From Anseranas semipalmata (taxonomy: Eukaryota; Chordata; Aves; Anseriformes; Anseranatidae), in contig VXAA01001417.1 of the NCBI GenBank assembly GCA_013399115.1, positions 215,350-279,349 of the forward strand: 64,000 nt of DNA. The letters are read 5' to 3'. This document shows positions 12,813 to 25,942 of the stretch, one piece after another. Positions within the stretch are counted from its first letter, which is position 1. Every line of letters begins with the position of its first letter. A model generated the notes under the pieces. The model was not told where the DNA came from and ran no database searches. It saw nothing but the letters and a program-made list of their open reading frames with translations. A program made the position numbers and the translations under genes.

Positions 12813-14373
12813 AATTTATTTTTTCAAAAATTGAAGAGCCGCGTAGAAATCAGATGTACATTTCTTTGCTAATCAACTTGAATTCCCCAGAAATTGGAGC
12901 AAAAAAGGGTTTGGGTCAGTAGTTGAAATTAAAGGTATTTTTAAATAAGGCCAACATATCCGTGAGCAGAGAGCTAACGGAGATCAGTGAGCACAGCCTC
13001 CTGTGCAACAAGGGTTCTCAGCCAGGGCGCACAAGCAAAGGTTGCTGTATTTGCTTGGACAGCAGCAAGATAGAGCAGACAAGCAAGAAACACTGAGAGC
13101 CCAGATCACCCAGAGACAGAACCAACATCTAAGCTTGGGAACTGGTAATTGACAGGGCAATCATCTGGGTAATTAGGGACCTGGCTCTGCAGATCCTTAT
13201 TCATGTTTTAGCAGATAAATCTCTGCCTTAACAGACACAGAATCTGGTCTCCCTTGAAGCTGAAAGGATTGAAATCAATTCCAAAGCAGAGGTAAACCTC
13301 CTTCACTTAAACAACTAAATAGTAAGAAAAATATTCCTTTTGCCTTTGTGTATCAGTCTAAGGAGACAGGCTTCTTGATACTCTGCTAATGGTTGACAGA
13401 ACAATTTGTGAGAAGCTACTGGTGTGCTAATTATTAGCAGAGTTGGCTAGAAAAAGGTATACAATTCCAATTCTCATCTCACTTTCAGGGAATTTTTTTT
13501 GATTTATGAAAAACAAAACACTAGGGAATTTTGTTGAGAACCCAGTAATTTTTACAACAGACTTGAATGTGCCGGAGCCATCCATTTTTCACAAAAAATG
13601 AAGCTCCTCTTCAGCTACATCTAAACATCAGGGGACTCTGTTTGTGACTCGCGGAGAAGATAATAATCAGCAGATCACCAACAGTGTCACACTGAAGCCA
13701 GCATATTCTTTCTGGGGGACAGTGTGACAAAGTGAATCGGACAAGAACTTACTATTATGGTGTGAAAGACATGGCCTCAAATTGCTACTACTGACCTGTC
13801 TGTGGCAACCCGAATTATCTTAGGAAAGGGACTGACTGTATGGCACAGCAACACAAGGTAATGAGGTCTTGATTAGCTCAGTGTCACGAAATAAAGAGAA
13901 GTGGCAAGAGTAGTGAGTGAACGAGCACATCTATCATACATGTTTTCTTTCCCTAAAGCTAAGCATAGATTTTAGGGCAGGAAAAGGCCCATGGATTTGA
14001 TATATGGCTTGAAATACTATTTCAAATAGCACATCACAATTGCCATTTCAAAGGGAAAGTGGGTGCAGTCACCCCACCAACAGGAAGTAATTATTTCTAC
14101 ATTATTGTTGGGAAAATGCTTATGCAGTATGTTATTGTACGGTCTGTCACAGACGTTAGAAAAATCAGTATGGATATGAATAGCCAAAACATTGGTGTGT
14201 TACCAACACTGTTTTACTCACAGATCTAACACACAGCACCATACGAGCTGCTGTGAAGAAAGTTAACCCCATCCCAGCCACATCCAGTACAACAATATAC
14301 CCTGAATAAAACAGAAGTCTTTCTAGTAATTCAATGGGCAGTGAATCTGAGCTTGACAGGGTTAACACCAGCA

Positions 14374-14400
14374 TTATTTATTTATTTATTTTTATTTTTT
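14374..14400 (+). repeat. (TTTA)n microsatellite
   Basis: 'attatttatttatttattttta...' gives about four TTTA units grading into a T run. Confidence 0.8.
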
Positions 14401-14590
14401 AACGCATCAGGATTGCTTTAGGCTTCGCCTTAAGCTTTGACTGACATTTTGGCAGCCTCTCGCCACAAAGTGAATCTACAGAGATCAACACAACAGTACG
14501 ATAAACTTTTTCCACAGTAAACATGAAACAAACTTATGCATTTATTCTGCTTCCAGAAATAATTTTTTTAAAGCCTACTATGTCTCTTCT

Positions 14591-14649
14591 GGGAGAAAAA
14601 AAAAAAAAAAAAAAAAGAGGGAGAGAGAGAAAAAAAAAAAAAAAAGAAG

Positions 14650-14694
<45 letters not shown>

Positions 14695-14700
14695 AAGAAA
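14591..14700 (+). repeat. 110-nt homopurine (A/G) tract
   Basis: Every base from 14591 to 14700 is A or G. The order is GGGAG, a long A run, a GAGGGAGAGAGAGA core, another A run, AAGAAG, an A run of about 40 and a GAAAGAAA end. It is preceded by a pyrimidine-rich decamer and ends abruptly at 'cct'. A mirror-like purine block of this length could form triplex DNA. It translates to Lys/Glu/Arg runs that must not be taken for a protein. The assembled length may be unreliable. Confidence 0.9.
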
Positions 14701-17700
14701 CCTAATAGCCTACACTCTATTTTTATTTTCCAAGATATCCCTTGTCAGTGAAGTAAAATAAACTATTTTTTCCCCAAATGAATCTTTGTTACTGGGGTTA
14801 CATGTAATCTAGACAGTGGATTTTACCAAAATCAGTTCAAAGAAATACCTTAACAAAGTGGAAAGATAATATCAGTGGTGAAGTAAAGCTTTGCATTACT
14901 CACTTCAATGAAATGAGCTGATGACGATAATGGACAAAAAAAATTTGGTTTTGTCCTAAACCGAACAGCAGCAGCACCGTTTCCACTCCAGAGGACAGTA
15001 ACCGCACAGCACTTTAGGGCTAAGGTCTGACCCGAGACGTTTCCAGCAAGAACACAGAGGAGCCCAAGAGCAGCTTGGGCTGCTGAAAGCACCCTGTATT
15101 GTTAAAAAAAGCTAGGTGTAATAGAACACATAGCAGTAAGACCTCATCTGGGTTCTAAATTATTTTATTATACCTAAACTAAATAAACATTTCAGTCAGT
15201 AATCATCTAGCTACTTATTCTGCCTTCCCATGTTTTAAAGCCCTCAGCCTGGTTAATGATCATCACAATAAAGCAAATACAGATTTTTGTGTTTAAATAA
15301 ATTATATCAGTGAGGACCCTTTGACTACCTGTTGTTTGTTATTGCCTCATTCCTATTCTTCAGAGGCTGCATAGCTGAAGTAGACTGGAGGAAAAGGTAA
15401 GCTATACAGAAAAGCTCACATAAATAAATCAGACTGTCATCACCTCAAAATCTCTACTTCATAGAGAAAACTAACAAGAAAAAACATTTTCTGCTGTAAG
15501 GATACTGGCAAAAAGAAATCCATCTTCTCAATCCTTATTCAGTCTGTTCCTGCAGCCTTTATTTTAGAAACTCTGCATTAGCTTGTGATAGGTGTACTTC
15601 CTAGAGCGAGAAGAAATCATCACACAGAAGGCTCTGCATTGACAAAAGGAAATTCCCACAAATAAGAGCTTATAAACTGTTCCCGATGCAAGCTTGAAGA
15701 AACTGAGGATTCCTCTCAAAATCGGATCTGCCTGTTAGAGCCCAATTTCTTAAGGAAAGGACACAAGGCAAACAGCTCAATAAACCTGCAAGCTGAAGCT
15801 TTTCCTTGGCCTTTGGAAGAGTTTTTCCCAGGGAGGGTGATTTTTTAGAAGATGGACTTCAGCAATTTAGTATGTGCCTTTCTAAAAGCAGTGTTTTTCA
15901 ATTTCAAAACCACAGAAAGTTAATGGAAGGAAAGATTTGTAATTATTGTTACACCTCTAATAATAAGAGCAAGATAAATTTAACATGTTGACTTTGCTAT
16001 GTTAGCAGAAAGCCCCCACATAAGGTGGCTCTCCAAACCTAAGTCAGATTTAAAACATTCCAGAACAGAGTACTAAAAAGCTTTTACAAATTTTATTTTT
16101 CAGCACAAATACCACGAATTCCGAATGACCAACCTTGCCAGCTGCAATCCGCAGCAGGATCATGCCTTCCTTCCTTAGAGAGGACCACCTGCCCATTACA
16201 GCGCAGTCACTGGGCCGCACGCACCAGCCCCGGGGTGAGGACAAAACCACCTCCCTCAGCACAGGCACCGCCTGCTGGGACCCCACCAGACCTGCAAGCA
16301 GCTTCCATGATCTGCTTTGAGGACCCTAAGGAAGTGGATAATCTTCTCCAGCTTCAGGGAAAATGACCTAAACCAGGGCAGCTCGCTTTTCATGGCTTTT
16401 TCCACTCACTCGACCTGTCCTTTATTAACCAGGCTTCTTCTTTCACTGTTTGCTTTGCTACAGTCAGACAACTCATATAGTTTTCAAATCAGGAACAGAG
16501 CTTTAATGGAATAAAAGCATTTATCCCTGAGATTTTAAATACTCAGAAATGAAAGTGAATGAGAATGTCATTTGTGCATTAATATCTGATGAATGGGAAT
16601 ATCTTTAACTTGTTCTTTTGATCTCATAGCTACATCTGGAGGGGCTAGTGGTCTATAAATGGAGAGTAGTTTTGGAAAACTGCACTTCTCAACTATAAAC
16701 TTCCTGGAGAGCACATAAAATAGAGTGATGAACAGCATACCACAAGGAGCAGAAAAGCAATTATTTAAAATTGCAAATTAAAGTAATTATTGTTAATATT
16801 ATAGTGCCTTTTGTGTGAATGAGGGAAGCAAAACCTGATCTTGTATAAAGCCAATTTTTACAGAAAAGAACTACAAAAGATGGAACTTAAGTGCTAGAAT
16901 TGTAGGGTGCAGAAAACACATTCATTGACAAAAACACATATTTCTGCATGTTAACAGGTTTATTCCTGAAGGGGATCTCTGTTGGAGAGTTTCTTGTAAA
17001 AGTTTCTAAGAGGAAACTGAAATTAATGGAAAACCACTTGGTACACAGAAGAGAGTGTGTTTCACACCTGAGGGCATCATAGAAAGGTGATAGATATAGC
17101 GCTTGTTGAAAATGTGGGAGGCAAATCACAGAAAACAGAGATGAAAATTGGCACTGAGGCCAAGGAGTTCAAGCTCAGTTTGGAGGGAAGAGACCAAAAA
17201 AGATAAGGTTTAGAATTCAAGACTCACTTGCTTGAAATACAAGGAAAGACAGACAGGTTTTCTCTATTTTACTTCTGGCACACGTGCCAAGAGCCAGATG
17301 AGCAGGGAGAAGCCAGAAGAAGAAAGTCACAATAGCTAAGTGTCCAGAAAAGCTGGACTTGTGAAACCACTTACAACTGCTTTGGAGCCCTCCCACTAAG
17401 CAGAGAGCAAGCACTTGCTATAGCACTACATTGCTAATTGTCATTATACTTACTAGTAAGGACTTGGCTATTTCCAGTTCATTTAATATGAACACTGAAA
17501 AATACGTTCTTCCTAAGTGCTTTGACATATACAAATAGGCTTTACTTTAAATATATATTACCAGAGATGCAAATACAGTTCTCATCAAAAGGGATAAGCC
17601 ACGTACATATGAAGAAACAAAAGATATGTAATATCTTGACATATGTTGCTCTCATTCTCTTATAACAATGAACATTAGAATTGTTTTTCTACACTTTTTT

Positions 17701-18160
17701 TGTCCCAGTATAGAACAGATACAGCATGTGTCATGTCACATCGACAGGTTAGCAGAACGGAGAAATCTTGGAAAGGTATCGTGATCTTTGTTGATAATAT
17801 TTATTGAGAAGAACTTTGAAGTTTTAGTAACCTAAATGTCAAAGAATTTCCACCACAAAAAGCTGCATGTGATTACTGGTTTCTGTGCTGTTTGCTTCAG
17901 ATTTGCATTCACAACCACAAAGCGGAGTTAGAACTCAATATAAACACCACCACCCCCCATCTTTGTCAAAGAAGTCATACTGAGATATTAATTTATCATA
18001 TTCCTAAGATCCTACTATCAAGTCAGTTAAGGTACCACCATGGTTTCATCTACTATTAGGGAACCTGAGGCTCTAAATAATATAAGTAAAGAATTCTTTT
18101 ATATCTGGGGTCTAAATAAAGATACTTTGAAGATTAACAGACTGAGGGAAAACTTGTACT
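14701..18160. other. Unique sequence, no gene seen
   Basis: It contains a small GC-richer patch at about 16130-16310, open on both strands for 60-78 codons. On the minus strand that frame is followed by a GCAAG|GTTGGT donor-like site and preceded by a 'ttgcag' acceptor-like site, but no homology is recognised. The rest is AT-rich unique sequence. Confidence 0.5.
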
Positions 18161-18545
18161 AGAGAAGACCTCAAGAAGTCATCTAAGCTATCCCCTTGCC
18201 CTAACAAATAAATAACAATAGCAATGCAATTCCTTAAAATACTTGCAAATATCTGCAGGAGACTACACAACCCTCCTAAGCAGTCTGTTCCAGTGCCTCA
18301 TTATCTGTACCACTAGAAAGGTTTCAGTGGTTTACCCTAGATCTTCCTTCCTGCAACTGTAGGTCATCTCTTCTGGTTCTATTCCCCAAGGACATGAAAT
18401 ATACTTTTTGCTTGTAGCAGCCTTTTATGTACCTTTTACAAACTGTTAGCACTCCCCTCTCTTCTTTACACCCAGCCCTTAGAGCTAAGCACTCCGAGCT
18501 CTTTCAGGGTCTTCTGTCAGCCTCTAACTCCCATGTCCCCTTATA
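18161..18545 (-). mobile_element. Old CR1 LINE fragment, 3' part
   Basis: Read on the minus strand, it follows the CR1 3' region in order: a degenerate 'gagctcggagtgctt' (gagctgggcttgttc), a 'gctgctaca' block, the 'gacctacagttgcaggaaggaagatctagg' type block, 'aatgaggcactggaacagactgctta', 'gtagtctcctgcagatattt', and a terminal 'gatgacttcttgaggtcttct'. Several frameshifts and stops remove any ORF2 coding capacity. The 3' end is close to 18161. The 5' end fades near 18545. The level of decay suggests an old insertion. Confidence 0.8.
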
Positions 18546-19340
18546 AACGGGAATCTGTCACTTGGAATCAGTACAGCAGCAGACAGAATGCATCTTTGCA
18601 AGTGGTCACCATTAATTACTACAAATTTTCTGTAATATTAATAGAGTGAGATTCTTACGGTATCAGAGGATCTTCTAATATTGGGTTTACACCATATAAC
18701 TAGCATTTGTGATCTATATCTCTTTTCTATTTGATTCCCTATGGGGAAGCATGTATGCCCTATATAAATACATTTATCAAAGCATGGTCAAATTGTCTAA
18801 AATGAATTATTAGAGAATAACATGGCCACAGGGTGTTGAGGTGTTTCTTTGAACTTAAGTAAAGAGTTGCATTAATGTAGATATCCCAGTGTTGTGGGAA
18901 CAGCCTGTGCCTTCATGTGACTCTTGGCTAATGTCACAAGTATGTATGAGCTGTCTCTACTTCAGGAATGAATTCAAGAACTCAGGCTAAGATGAAAGGT
19001 CAGATAGCTAAATAACATATATTTTTATTTTCATTTTGGTTTTGACGTTTTAATTCAAAAGCGAACATCTCTGTCAAACAGGACTACAGGCTCTTTTGTT
19101 TGCTGTTTTTCCTGGCTCAACTTTTCTACGTATCAACATTTAAGAAAAACAAAATAAAGACAGGAAAGAAGAAGAGGCTGCTTTAAATTTCTTCAAAGCA
19201 TAGTTAGCATCCCCAGCTCTTTGTGTAACACTTTTCCTTTCTGAATTCTGGACAGGAAGCACTGAAGTGATTTCATGAACATCAGTCCACGTAAGTGCAA
19301 CCCCCAGGAGACAGGGAAGCACTGTCCCCACTCAGAAGAC
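18546..19340. other. Unique sequence, nothing recognised
   Basis: AT-rich DNA without frames, repeats or motifs of note. Confidence 0.5.
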
Positions 19341-19425
19341 GGAGATTACTGAAACAGAGGCCAAATGACTTGACCCAAAATATACAAATTAGCAACAGTA
19401 GGTGGTATGGAAATTCTGGTGATAT
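19341..19425 (-). mobile_element. MIR-like SINE relic
   Basis: Read on the + strand, the order 'ggagattactgaaacagagg', 'ccaaatgacttgaccc', 'agtaggtggtatgg', 'aaattctgg' parallels the reverse complement of the MIR core: gggaaactgaggcacagag, then aagtgacttgccc, then agtaagtggcaga, then gggatttg. The ATGACTTGACCC block is the best anchor. The element lies on the minus strand and is strongly diverged. Bird genomes retain only scattered MIR relics, so this is plausible but needs a library search. Confidence 0.5.
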
Positions 19426-22400
19426 TTAGAAAGCATGACGTGAAATATAAATAAAAGAGGGGGGAAAAAAGTGATTTTAGGCCAATTTCCAGGAAAAAGA
19501 TGTTTTCAAGCCAGAGGAACAATATCTCTAGGAAAAACACAGAAACCATACTACCAGGAAAACTTCACAAAAACTGGATAAAATGCAAATAATCTATTTT
19601 TTCTTACAATATATGGCACATAGTAAGGACTTCTAGTAAGTCATCTCTAACAAATGTGGAACGTTTTTTCATGTTCTAAGATACTTTTCCATCACCTATT
19701 ATAGAAATAATTAAAGATCTATTCAGTGCTAAAGTATGCAGAAATTACTTAAAAAATAAAAAAATAAAAAAAAAAAGAGCAAGCATGGGAGTTCTTTGGA
19801 AACAAGCTTATCTTTGTAGCGGCATTACCATTACTTTTTATCTGACAGTCTTGAATGATTCCTACATACGGCAAGCTGCAGCTCCACCAAACAACCTAAA
19901 TCATAAGAATTTTTGGTGTATTTCTTATGTCCTTTTCACTTTTGAAAATACTGCAACAGTACTTGCCTGTTATCCTTAGTTTTGAATTACACTGTTTAAG
20001 TATCCCAGAGAACAAGACACTGAAAAGCAAATGGTGGAGGAGGCTTCAGGTGAGACCACAGCACGTAAACAAGGGTCCCCCTCTTATGGTAAAGACTAAG
20101 CTGCGTGACTGGTGGTATGTCCTGCACTTGCATCCTGGTATTGTCACACAACTTCTACACATTGCTGAAACAGAACAGCGACTGGCAAGACACCATGGAA
20201 TCTCGCACATCAAAATAAACAGGATGTGATGGATTTTTAAATTAGCATTTATTGAAAAAATAGCCAAAGAGACAGAAAATGTTGGTTGTCTTACTCTGCA
20301 TTTTCTAAAGGGCTTTCATTCATTTTGTTTTTAGAAATAGTATCAGCAGACATCTGTAGAAGAAGATAGGGCTGTCTACTACCTACCAGCTTCCACTGCA
20401 AAATGAATAAAATACCCCCCCTTGCTCTAAGAGTTTAGAACATTTTGTTTGTGTCACAGCAGTGTGAGAGGCACTAATTTATCTTCATAAAAAAATGAGA
20501 TAAGCACATCATTTTTACTGTGATTTCTTCTCCCAGTTATTTCAGTTAGCAGGGACTGAGGGCAAACTGGAATCTGCGAGTGTGAAAGGGAATAATTTAC
20601 TTTAACTTGATATTTGTGGAAACACATGTGGAGGAAGGAAGGGTCGTTGCCACCGTGGGATGAAGTTACGTATAGCTTCACGCTCACTGTTCCATTTCAA
20701 ATACTGGAGGGTACTTCCCACCCTTTCTACCAAAGCACACAGCGTTCCAAGCCAAAAACCATCAGGAGAAAGCACCGCATTGGTAAAGCACAGCCACTGG
20801 CTGTGCAACAGGGGAATGTACTTCCACAAATGGAGGAGAGTCTGCTGCGCCCTAAAATGCATCTTACAGTCACACGGTCATCCCTGTGAAATAACAAAAT
20901 ATAACTGAAACTGTTATCTGTATCTTCAGTGTTTATTAATTTTAGTTTTTCATCAATGTGTTGAATATTTTAGTGATCTGAACCACAAAGAGCAACAGAT
21001 TATCTCTGGAAGCTTCTGGCCCTTTCAGATCAGACTGCATTGTGAACCCTTAGCAGGCAATAGCTTCAGAACTGCTATACGTTGGAAGGCTTTGGGGTAA
21101 AGATGGTAGGTCTAACGATCAGACTTGATCTTCAAGCCAAACAGTTCGTGGCAGGAACAGTTGACATGTTCCTAAGTAATTGGTAACGGTGTATTCCAGG
21201 CAGACAAAATTACTGACTTCATCTAATACTACTTGCTTAATGAATGGCCAAGATTTAAGTGACTGACAGTTTAACATCTCTCTCATTTCCTTCAGAGACT
21301 CCGAAGAAAAGAAATAATGTTTCATTTTGTAACGTGAAAAGCTGACACAGAGCTGTCAGACATTTCATTTCAGCTAATCTTCCCTAGGAAGTGCAACGTT
21401 GTGTGAGCTCTGAATTCCCCGTGAGCTTATCGATCTTGAGTTTGCCAGATAAACAAGTGACATCAGCACTGCAGACTTGGTGCTGGAAAGTAAAATGGCA
21501 GTTTCTGGTATCCAGATGCAGGTTGCTTGCTTGGTTTAAATCAGATGAACACAAGATGCTGAAGGTGCCCCAGCAGATCCAGAATACAGCAGCTGCTGGG
21601 ATGTAACCCTGAAGACAATCTCACCGAAGAGCTGTTTATAATTACCATTTTTTTGTATAACACAGGTCACTCAGTGATGAAGTAGCCCCATGCCATTTGT
21701 TTTAACTGCAGTTGACAACGCACTGCTTAACTGAGTAGTGCTAACCAAGCATGATGTACTTGCACATGAATATGTGGAAGAAGCAGCTCCCTGAATATTT
21801 AAATGGACAGCGTCAAGGCAGTCACAAATACTGCATTACATTAGCATGACTAATACGGTTTGCTATCTGGAATGACAGAAAAAAAGTCTCATTGCTGAGT
21901 ACAATGCTTTTTGTAGCCTATTAGTACTTAGCACCTCCTGTCTGCCCTCATTCTTGGAAATGCTGCTCATTCATTAACAAGAGGTCTGCGCAGCCTAGAC
22001 ACTCCGTGAGCCAGACCGTCACAGAGCTGACTTCATACATCGAGGAACGTATTAGCCACGGGTATCTCATTCCCTGGTTTTAAAGTGAGCTGGCACTATT
22101 TGTTACACAACTCACAGGTGGGAGCGACAGGTATACAGAACAATGTACTGCCCAATATATATAGTTCGCTTACGACAAGTAGGGCAGCACGATTATAAAA
22201 ATATGGTGGGTAACTAATTGCTTTGAGAATGTGCCTTCAGACATCAGCTGTTCGCCCAGTGCAAGAGTGAAACATAAGCAGATGGACTGTAAGATACACA
22301 CACAAGTATCTTAGGTGTAACTCCACACTTCTATTTAGCAGGGGATGTATTTCTTTGAAGGAGACAGTCTAAAACCCTCAGATTCTACTTCTACCTGAGC

Positions 22401-23039
22401 ACAGAACAAAAAAACCCTTTTCATCATTCTCTTGCTAATGTATAGTTACTTTCAAGAGCAGTCCATGGCAGAACTGTTGAAAGACTTCTCCCTCTGCAGA
22501 CACAGCTGCACAACAGAGCTGGAGTTTGTTGCTTCTATAATTTCCTTGATTCTAAAGCCTGCTGGGGGAACATTTTAATAGGAATCAAGAAAATGGCTTT
22601 TTTGGCACTATTTTATTTACAGCCTTATGTCACTAAAAAGAGAAGGAGGATTGTTATCTCTCCAATCGTATTTTTGAACTACGTTCTGCATAAATTTTAT
22701 TTGAGAGAATTTGATTTCATTAGCTACCTGTCTTAGGGAAAAGGTTTACCCTTCTGCTTCTTGAACATTTTCTGATTGGTTTCATCGTGTTGCACTTTTT
22801 ATTTGCGATGTTTGTTTCAAATCAATTTCTTAAGTGGTGGTGGTGTAGTTCAATATGAGAAGCATACTGTGCTCACAGGAGTGAAATTATTTTGATTGCT
22901 TCATATCCAGTTACTATTGTTTTCTGCAAATGCTTTTTGACTCGTACTGCTCCCCGTTTCTATCTCCTTTAGATTTCTGTTGATGTGTTCAAGTACGTTG
23001 TGTCATTAGGCAAGAGAGTTTGGTATGAGGCACATTTTC
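19426..23039. other. Unique sequence, no gene seen
   Basis: An A-rich patch lies at 19751-19777. Frames at 19927-20229 and 20602-20908 (82-100 codons) overlap on opposite strands and carry no recognisable motif. The part from about 21900 to 22140 has a less AT-biased, motif-dense look discussed as a possible conserved noncoding block. Confidence 0.5.
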
Positions 23040-23880
23040 ATACTCTTGCTCTCAGTGAGTAGCATCTACTCTTCCAACTGGCTCCCTGTTGTCTCTGGGA
23101 TTGTCTGTACCGTCCTGTACCAACGCCACTGACAGCACCCTCAAGGCCCAACTCCTCGACCTCCTGTGCTGTCAGAATTCTAGGAGTGCCAGGTCTTTGC
23201 AGGACCTTCCAAAGGGGTCGTACACCGCTAAGCAATCTGCTGCATCCGAGAGTGTCGACACAATCCCACAAGGCAGTTCAGCATGGTTAGCATCTTCCTG
23301 CTACACCAGAGAATTTCTGGGCCTTCACACACAGCTTGTGCCAAAAACTCAGAACTGGCCACACAAGTGGAAAAGCAGCTTGACAAGGGCCTCATCACCC
23401 ACTGAATGGACATGGCAGATGCCCATACCTCTCACCCCAGAGGATACTTCCAGAGGGGACAACAACACAACATTTAGCACTTCTTTACAGCTTGCCTTAC
23501 CATATTCACACCAGCAGGTAGACCAGAACTTTCTCTGGTCAGGGCTGTACTCAGGGAGCACCCCGTGAGATAGGACTGAGCTGCCTTTCTCAAGAGAAGA
23601 CCCTGATAATTACCCTGGTAATGGTCCCCACGTAGCACTGCGCATCACGAGCTCCTCTCCCAGATCACCTCGCTGCCAGACGTCCTACATCTGGCTCTGG
23701 GCTGCCAAGACACGAGACAGCTATGAGCGCAGCCACAGCCCAGCAATGACCAGCTGAGCCGGTACAAGACAGTAACGCTCTCCTTCAGCACAGCGCCGAG
23801 CTGGGTTTCCGTACACTTCTGTGGATCCTGCTGGAACAGGCTTCATTGCAGAACTCCTCCTCATTTCTGACTCGTGATAG
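23040..23880. other. GC-richer island, open frames on both strands, unidentified
   Basis: About 840 bp with clearly raised G+C and about 20 CpGs against AT-rich flanks. The + strand has a 159-codon frame (23089-23568) rich in Ser, Thr and Gln. The minus strand has 61-77 codon frames over the same bases (23038-23271, 23228-23413, 23349-23561) that lie in successive different phases, as expected of a decayed coding sequence or of GC-rich noncoding DNA. No protein family, LTR or LINE is recognised. The limits are compositional only. Confidence 0.3.
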
Positions 23881-25897
23881 ACAAACAAATACATATTAGG
23901 GGGTGACTGAGTAAGAAAGCTTCATCAAGCATGTACCATGCACACTAATCCCCCAAAACATTCCCAGAGAGACCAACTCCTTTGGAGGCTCCCTTGTTCA
24001 TATCCGTAGAAAATGCAAACGTCTTTCTTCCGACAGTTGCTTGGTAATCTCCATGCTGCTTTTGCAAAGTCATTTTGATTTATGTTCCTAACATCAAAGT
24101 CTCCATGCCTTGAGAAATAAAAATTAAGTAACCATCTTCTACAGATAATTTTACCAACTCATTCTGAGGGAAAGATTTGGGTGGGGTATTCCAAAGAACC
24201 ATTATGAAATGAAATTTTAGTGAAACTCAGCTGGAACTGCGTGGAACTACTTAGACAAGGGTCAAATCTAAAAGGTACATCTGAAAGACAGCAAATTCCT
24301 TAAGGAAACTAAATCAGAGCATTATGTGCTCTTGTAGATCCACATTTAGCATTCATATTTTCTACTGGGAGAACACAAGAGAGAACTCGTGAAAGGACTG
24401 AATAACAATCGGCCCCTAATGAAGCTCAAGCCAATGCAACTACCAAAGATTTCTTTCCAGATATTGTACTGTACTCTGCTGTCTCAATACTGACGTCATT
24501 TCCAAAGAGAAGTAAATAACACACTAAGATGGAATTAAAATGATTTTTCCCTGTTAATGGCTACGTTTTAACAGACGGATTAAGAAGCACAGACACCAGA
24601 AATTATTCTATTTCTAATCCCAACTACTAAGAGAAGACACTTCATGTATTCCATAGAAAGAAGGGAAGGATGGAATTATGGTCCTTCATAAAAGATACCC
24701 ACACTTCCATAAGATCGAGCCCAGACAATTAAAAAAAGGGGTACGCTGTAACGAACTACTTGCGTGCCCTGTCATGCATGAGAAGTGCTGGTCTGTTTTT
24801 CACTCACTGAGGATGCAGAGCAGGGATCAGCATCTCTGAAGATCCCTAGCATGATCAGAGTCTTAGTACTTCACTTGTCCTGCAGACAGGTAGACTGTTA
24901 CAAGAAATAGATATTATTGAATGAAGTTTATTCTCTAGAGCCCAAATTTCTCTGCTACGCAGACAGATAACAGTACAGATGGTTTAACCAAAGAATGAAG
25001 TTCTGAGTCTGAGTAAAAATGAAACTTGTGTTGTTCTTTTGATATAGACCAGAAATAAATAAAAGCAAATAGATTTTACTATACTACACTCAATGTCATA
25101 CTTGATAACATTTTTATTCTTGGCATCACTGAAGGCGAAGGTGGGAGGGTCTGAATATTACCAATGCTTGCATGAAGCTGGCCGGAAGGGCCACCAAGAT
25201 TACTTAATGATGTGTGCTTTGCAGTTAATGAGCCATTCCTCCATTTTGTCTATTTAATAGAGAAAAAATAAGTTACTTTGAGGAGTGCATTTGTCATGAG
25301 GGGATGAGTGGTTTTGATGCTTACTATTATAAAAACATAGTATTGGCTGTAAATTCAGCCAATATATATATAGTCTAAAATATTTTTTTCCTTTTTTACT
25401 GAGCATAGCGTTAATAAGATACAGACCACTACATTGAATGTTCATACATTAAACATTTTTGATAACATATGCTGTCTTTGAAGTTACACAAAGGTAATTT
25501 TGTGACATAATTGACTTTGCCTTAGGTATGCTAAAAAATTTAGAAGTAGTGTAAAGTACTACTGATTTCTTCATTACAGTAGGTAAGTTACAGTTACTGT
25601 GAAGAAAAACAGAATATCCTTGTAATACTGAATTACAGTTCTCAGGTGACTGACTCTCAGCGTAAGATTCTAGAACTTGCTTTACCTTACTTATCCCTTC
25701 ACTAATGCCTATCACTACTTAGTCCACAAGCACAGATTAAATATACTGCAAGCACAATTCTATATATATAGATGCACACAAACACTACAATATAACAATA
25801 CATAACTGTATATTTTTCCCTAGAAGCTTATTGCTGACTGTTTCTTTTCAGGATGTTGCATTTTCTTTCCATTATGAAAGGGAGGCCGTTTAAAAAA
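23881..25897. other. Unique sequence, no gene seen
   Basis: AT-rich. It contains a perfect CRE-type palindrome TGACGTCA at 24491-24498 without other promoter context, and a short TA repeat near 25363-25371. Confidence 0.5.
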
Positions 25898-25942
25898 NNN
25901 NNNNNNNNNNNNNNNNNNNNNNNNNNNNNNNNNNNNNNNNNN
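25898..25942. other. Assembly gap (45 N)
   Basis: Forty-five N flanked by 'taaaaaa' on the left and 'aaaacc' on the right. This suggests an unresolved poly(A) or A-rich tract. The true length is unknown. Confidence 0.95.

Larger units (their letters stand above)
6186..14590. other. Unique sequence with scattered simple repeats, no gene seen
   Basis: No recognisable exon, RNA gene or dispersed repeat. It contains A15 at 6246-6260, an (AAAC)n patch at 7342-7362, a T/TTG-rich patch at 11059-11101, C12 at 12801-12812 and a (TTTA)n patch at 14374-14400. A small CpG cluster with a partial CTCF-like motif is at 7055-7105. Frames near 8701-9053, 9866-10054, 10351-10557 and 11959-12141 are all under 90 codons and unrecognised. 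Confidence 0.55.

Noticed and set aside
14523..14705. Open frame of Lys/Glu/Arg runs over the purine tract
   Set aside because: It is the direct translation of a simple A/G tract, and nothing before or after it looks coding.
16050..16320. Possible minus-strand exon with flanking splice-like sites
   Set aside because: The GC-rich patch is open on both strands, the donor is weak (GTTGGT), and no protein similarity is recognised.
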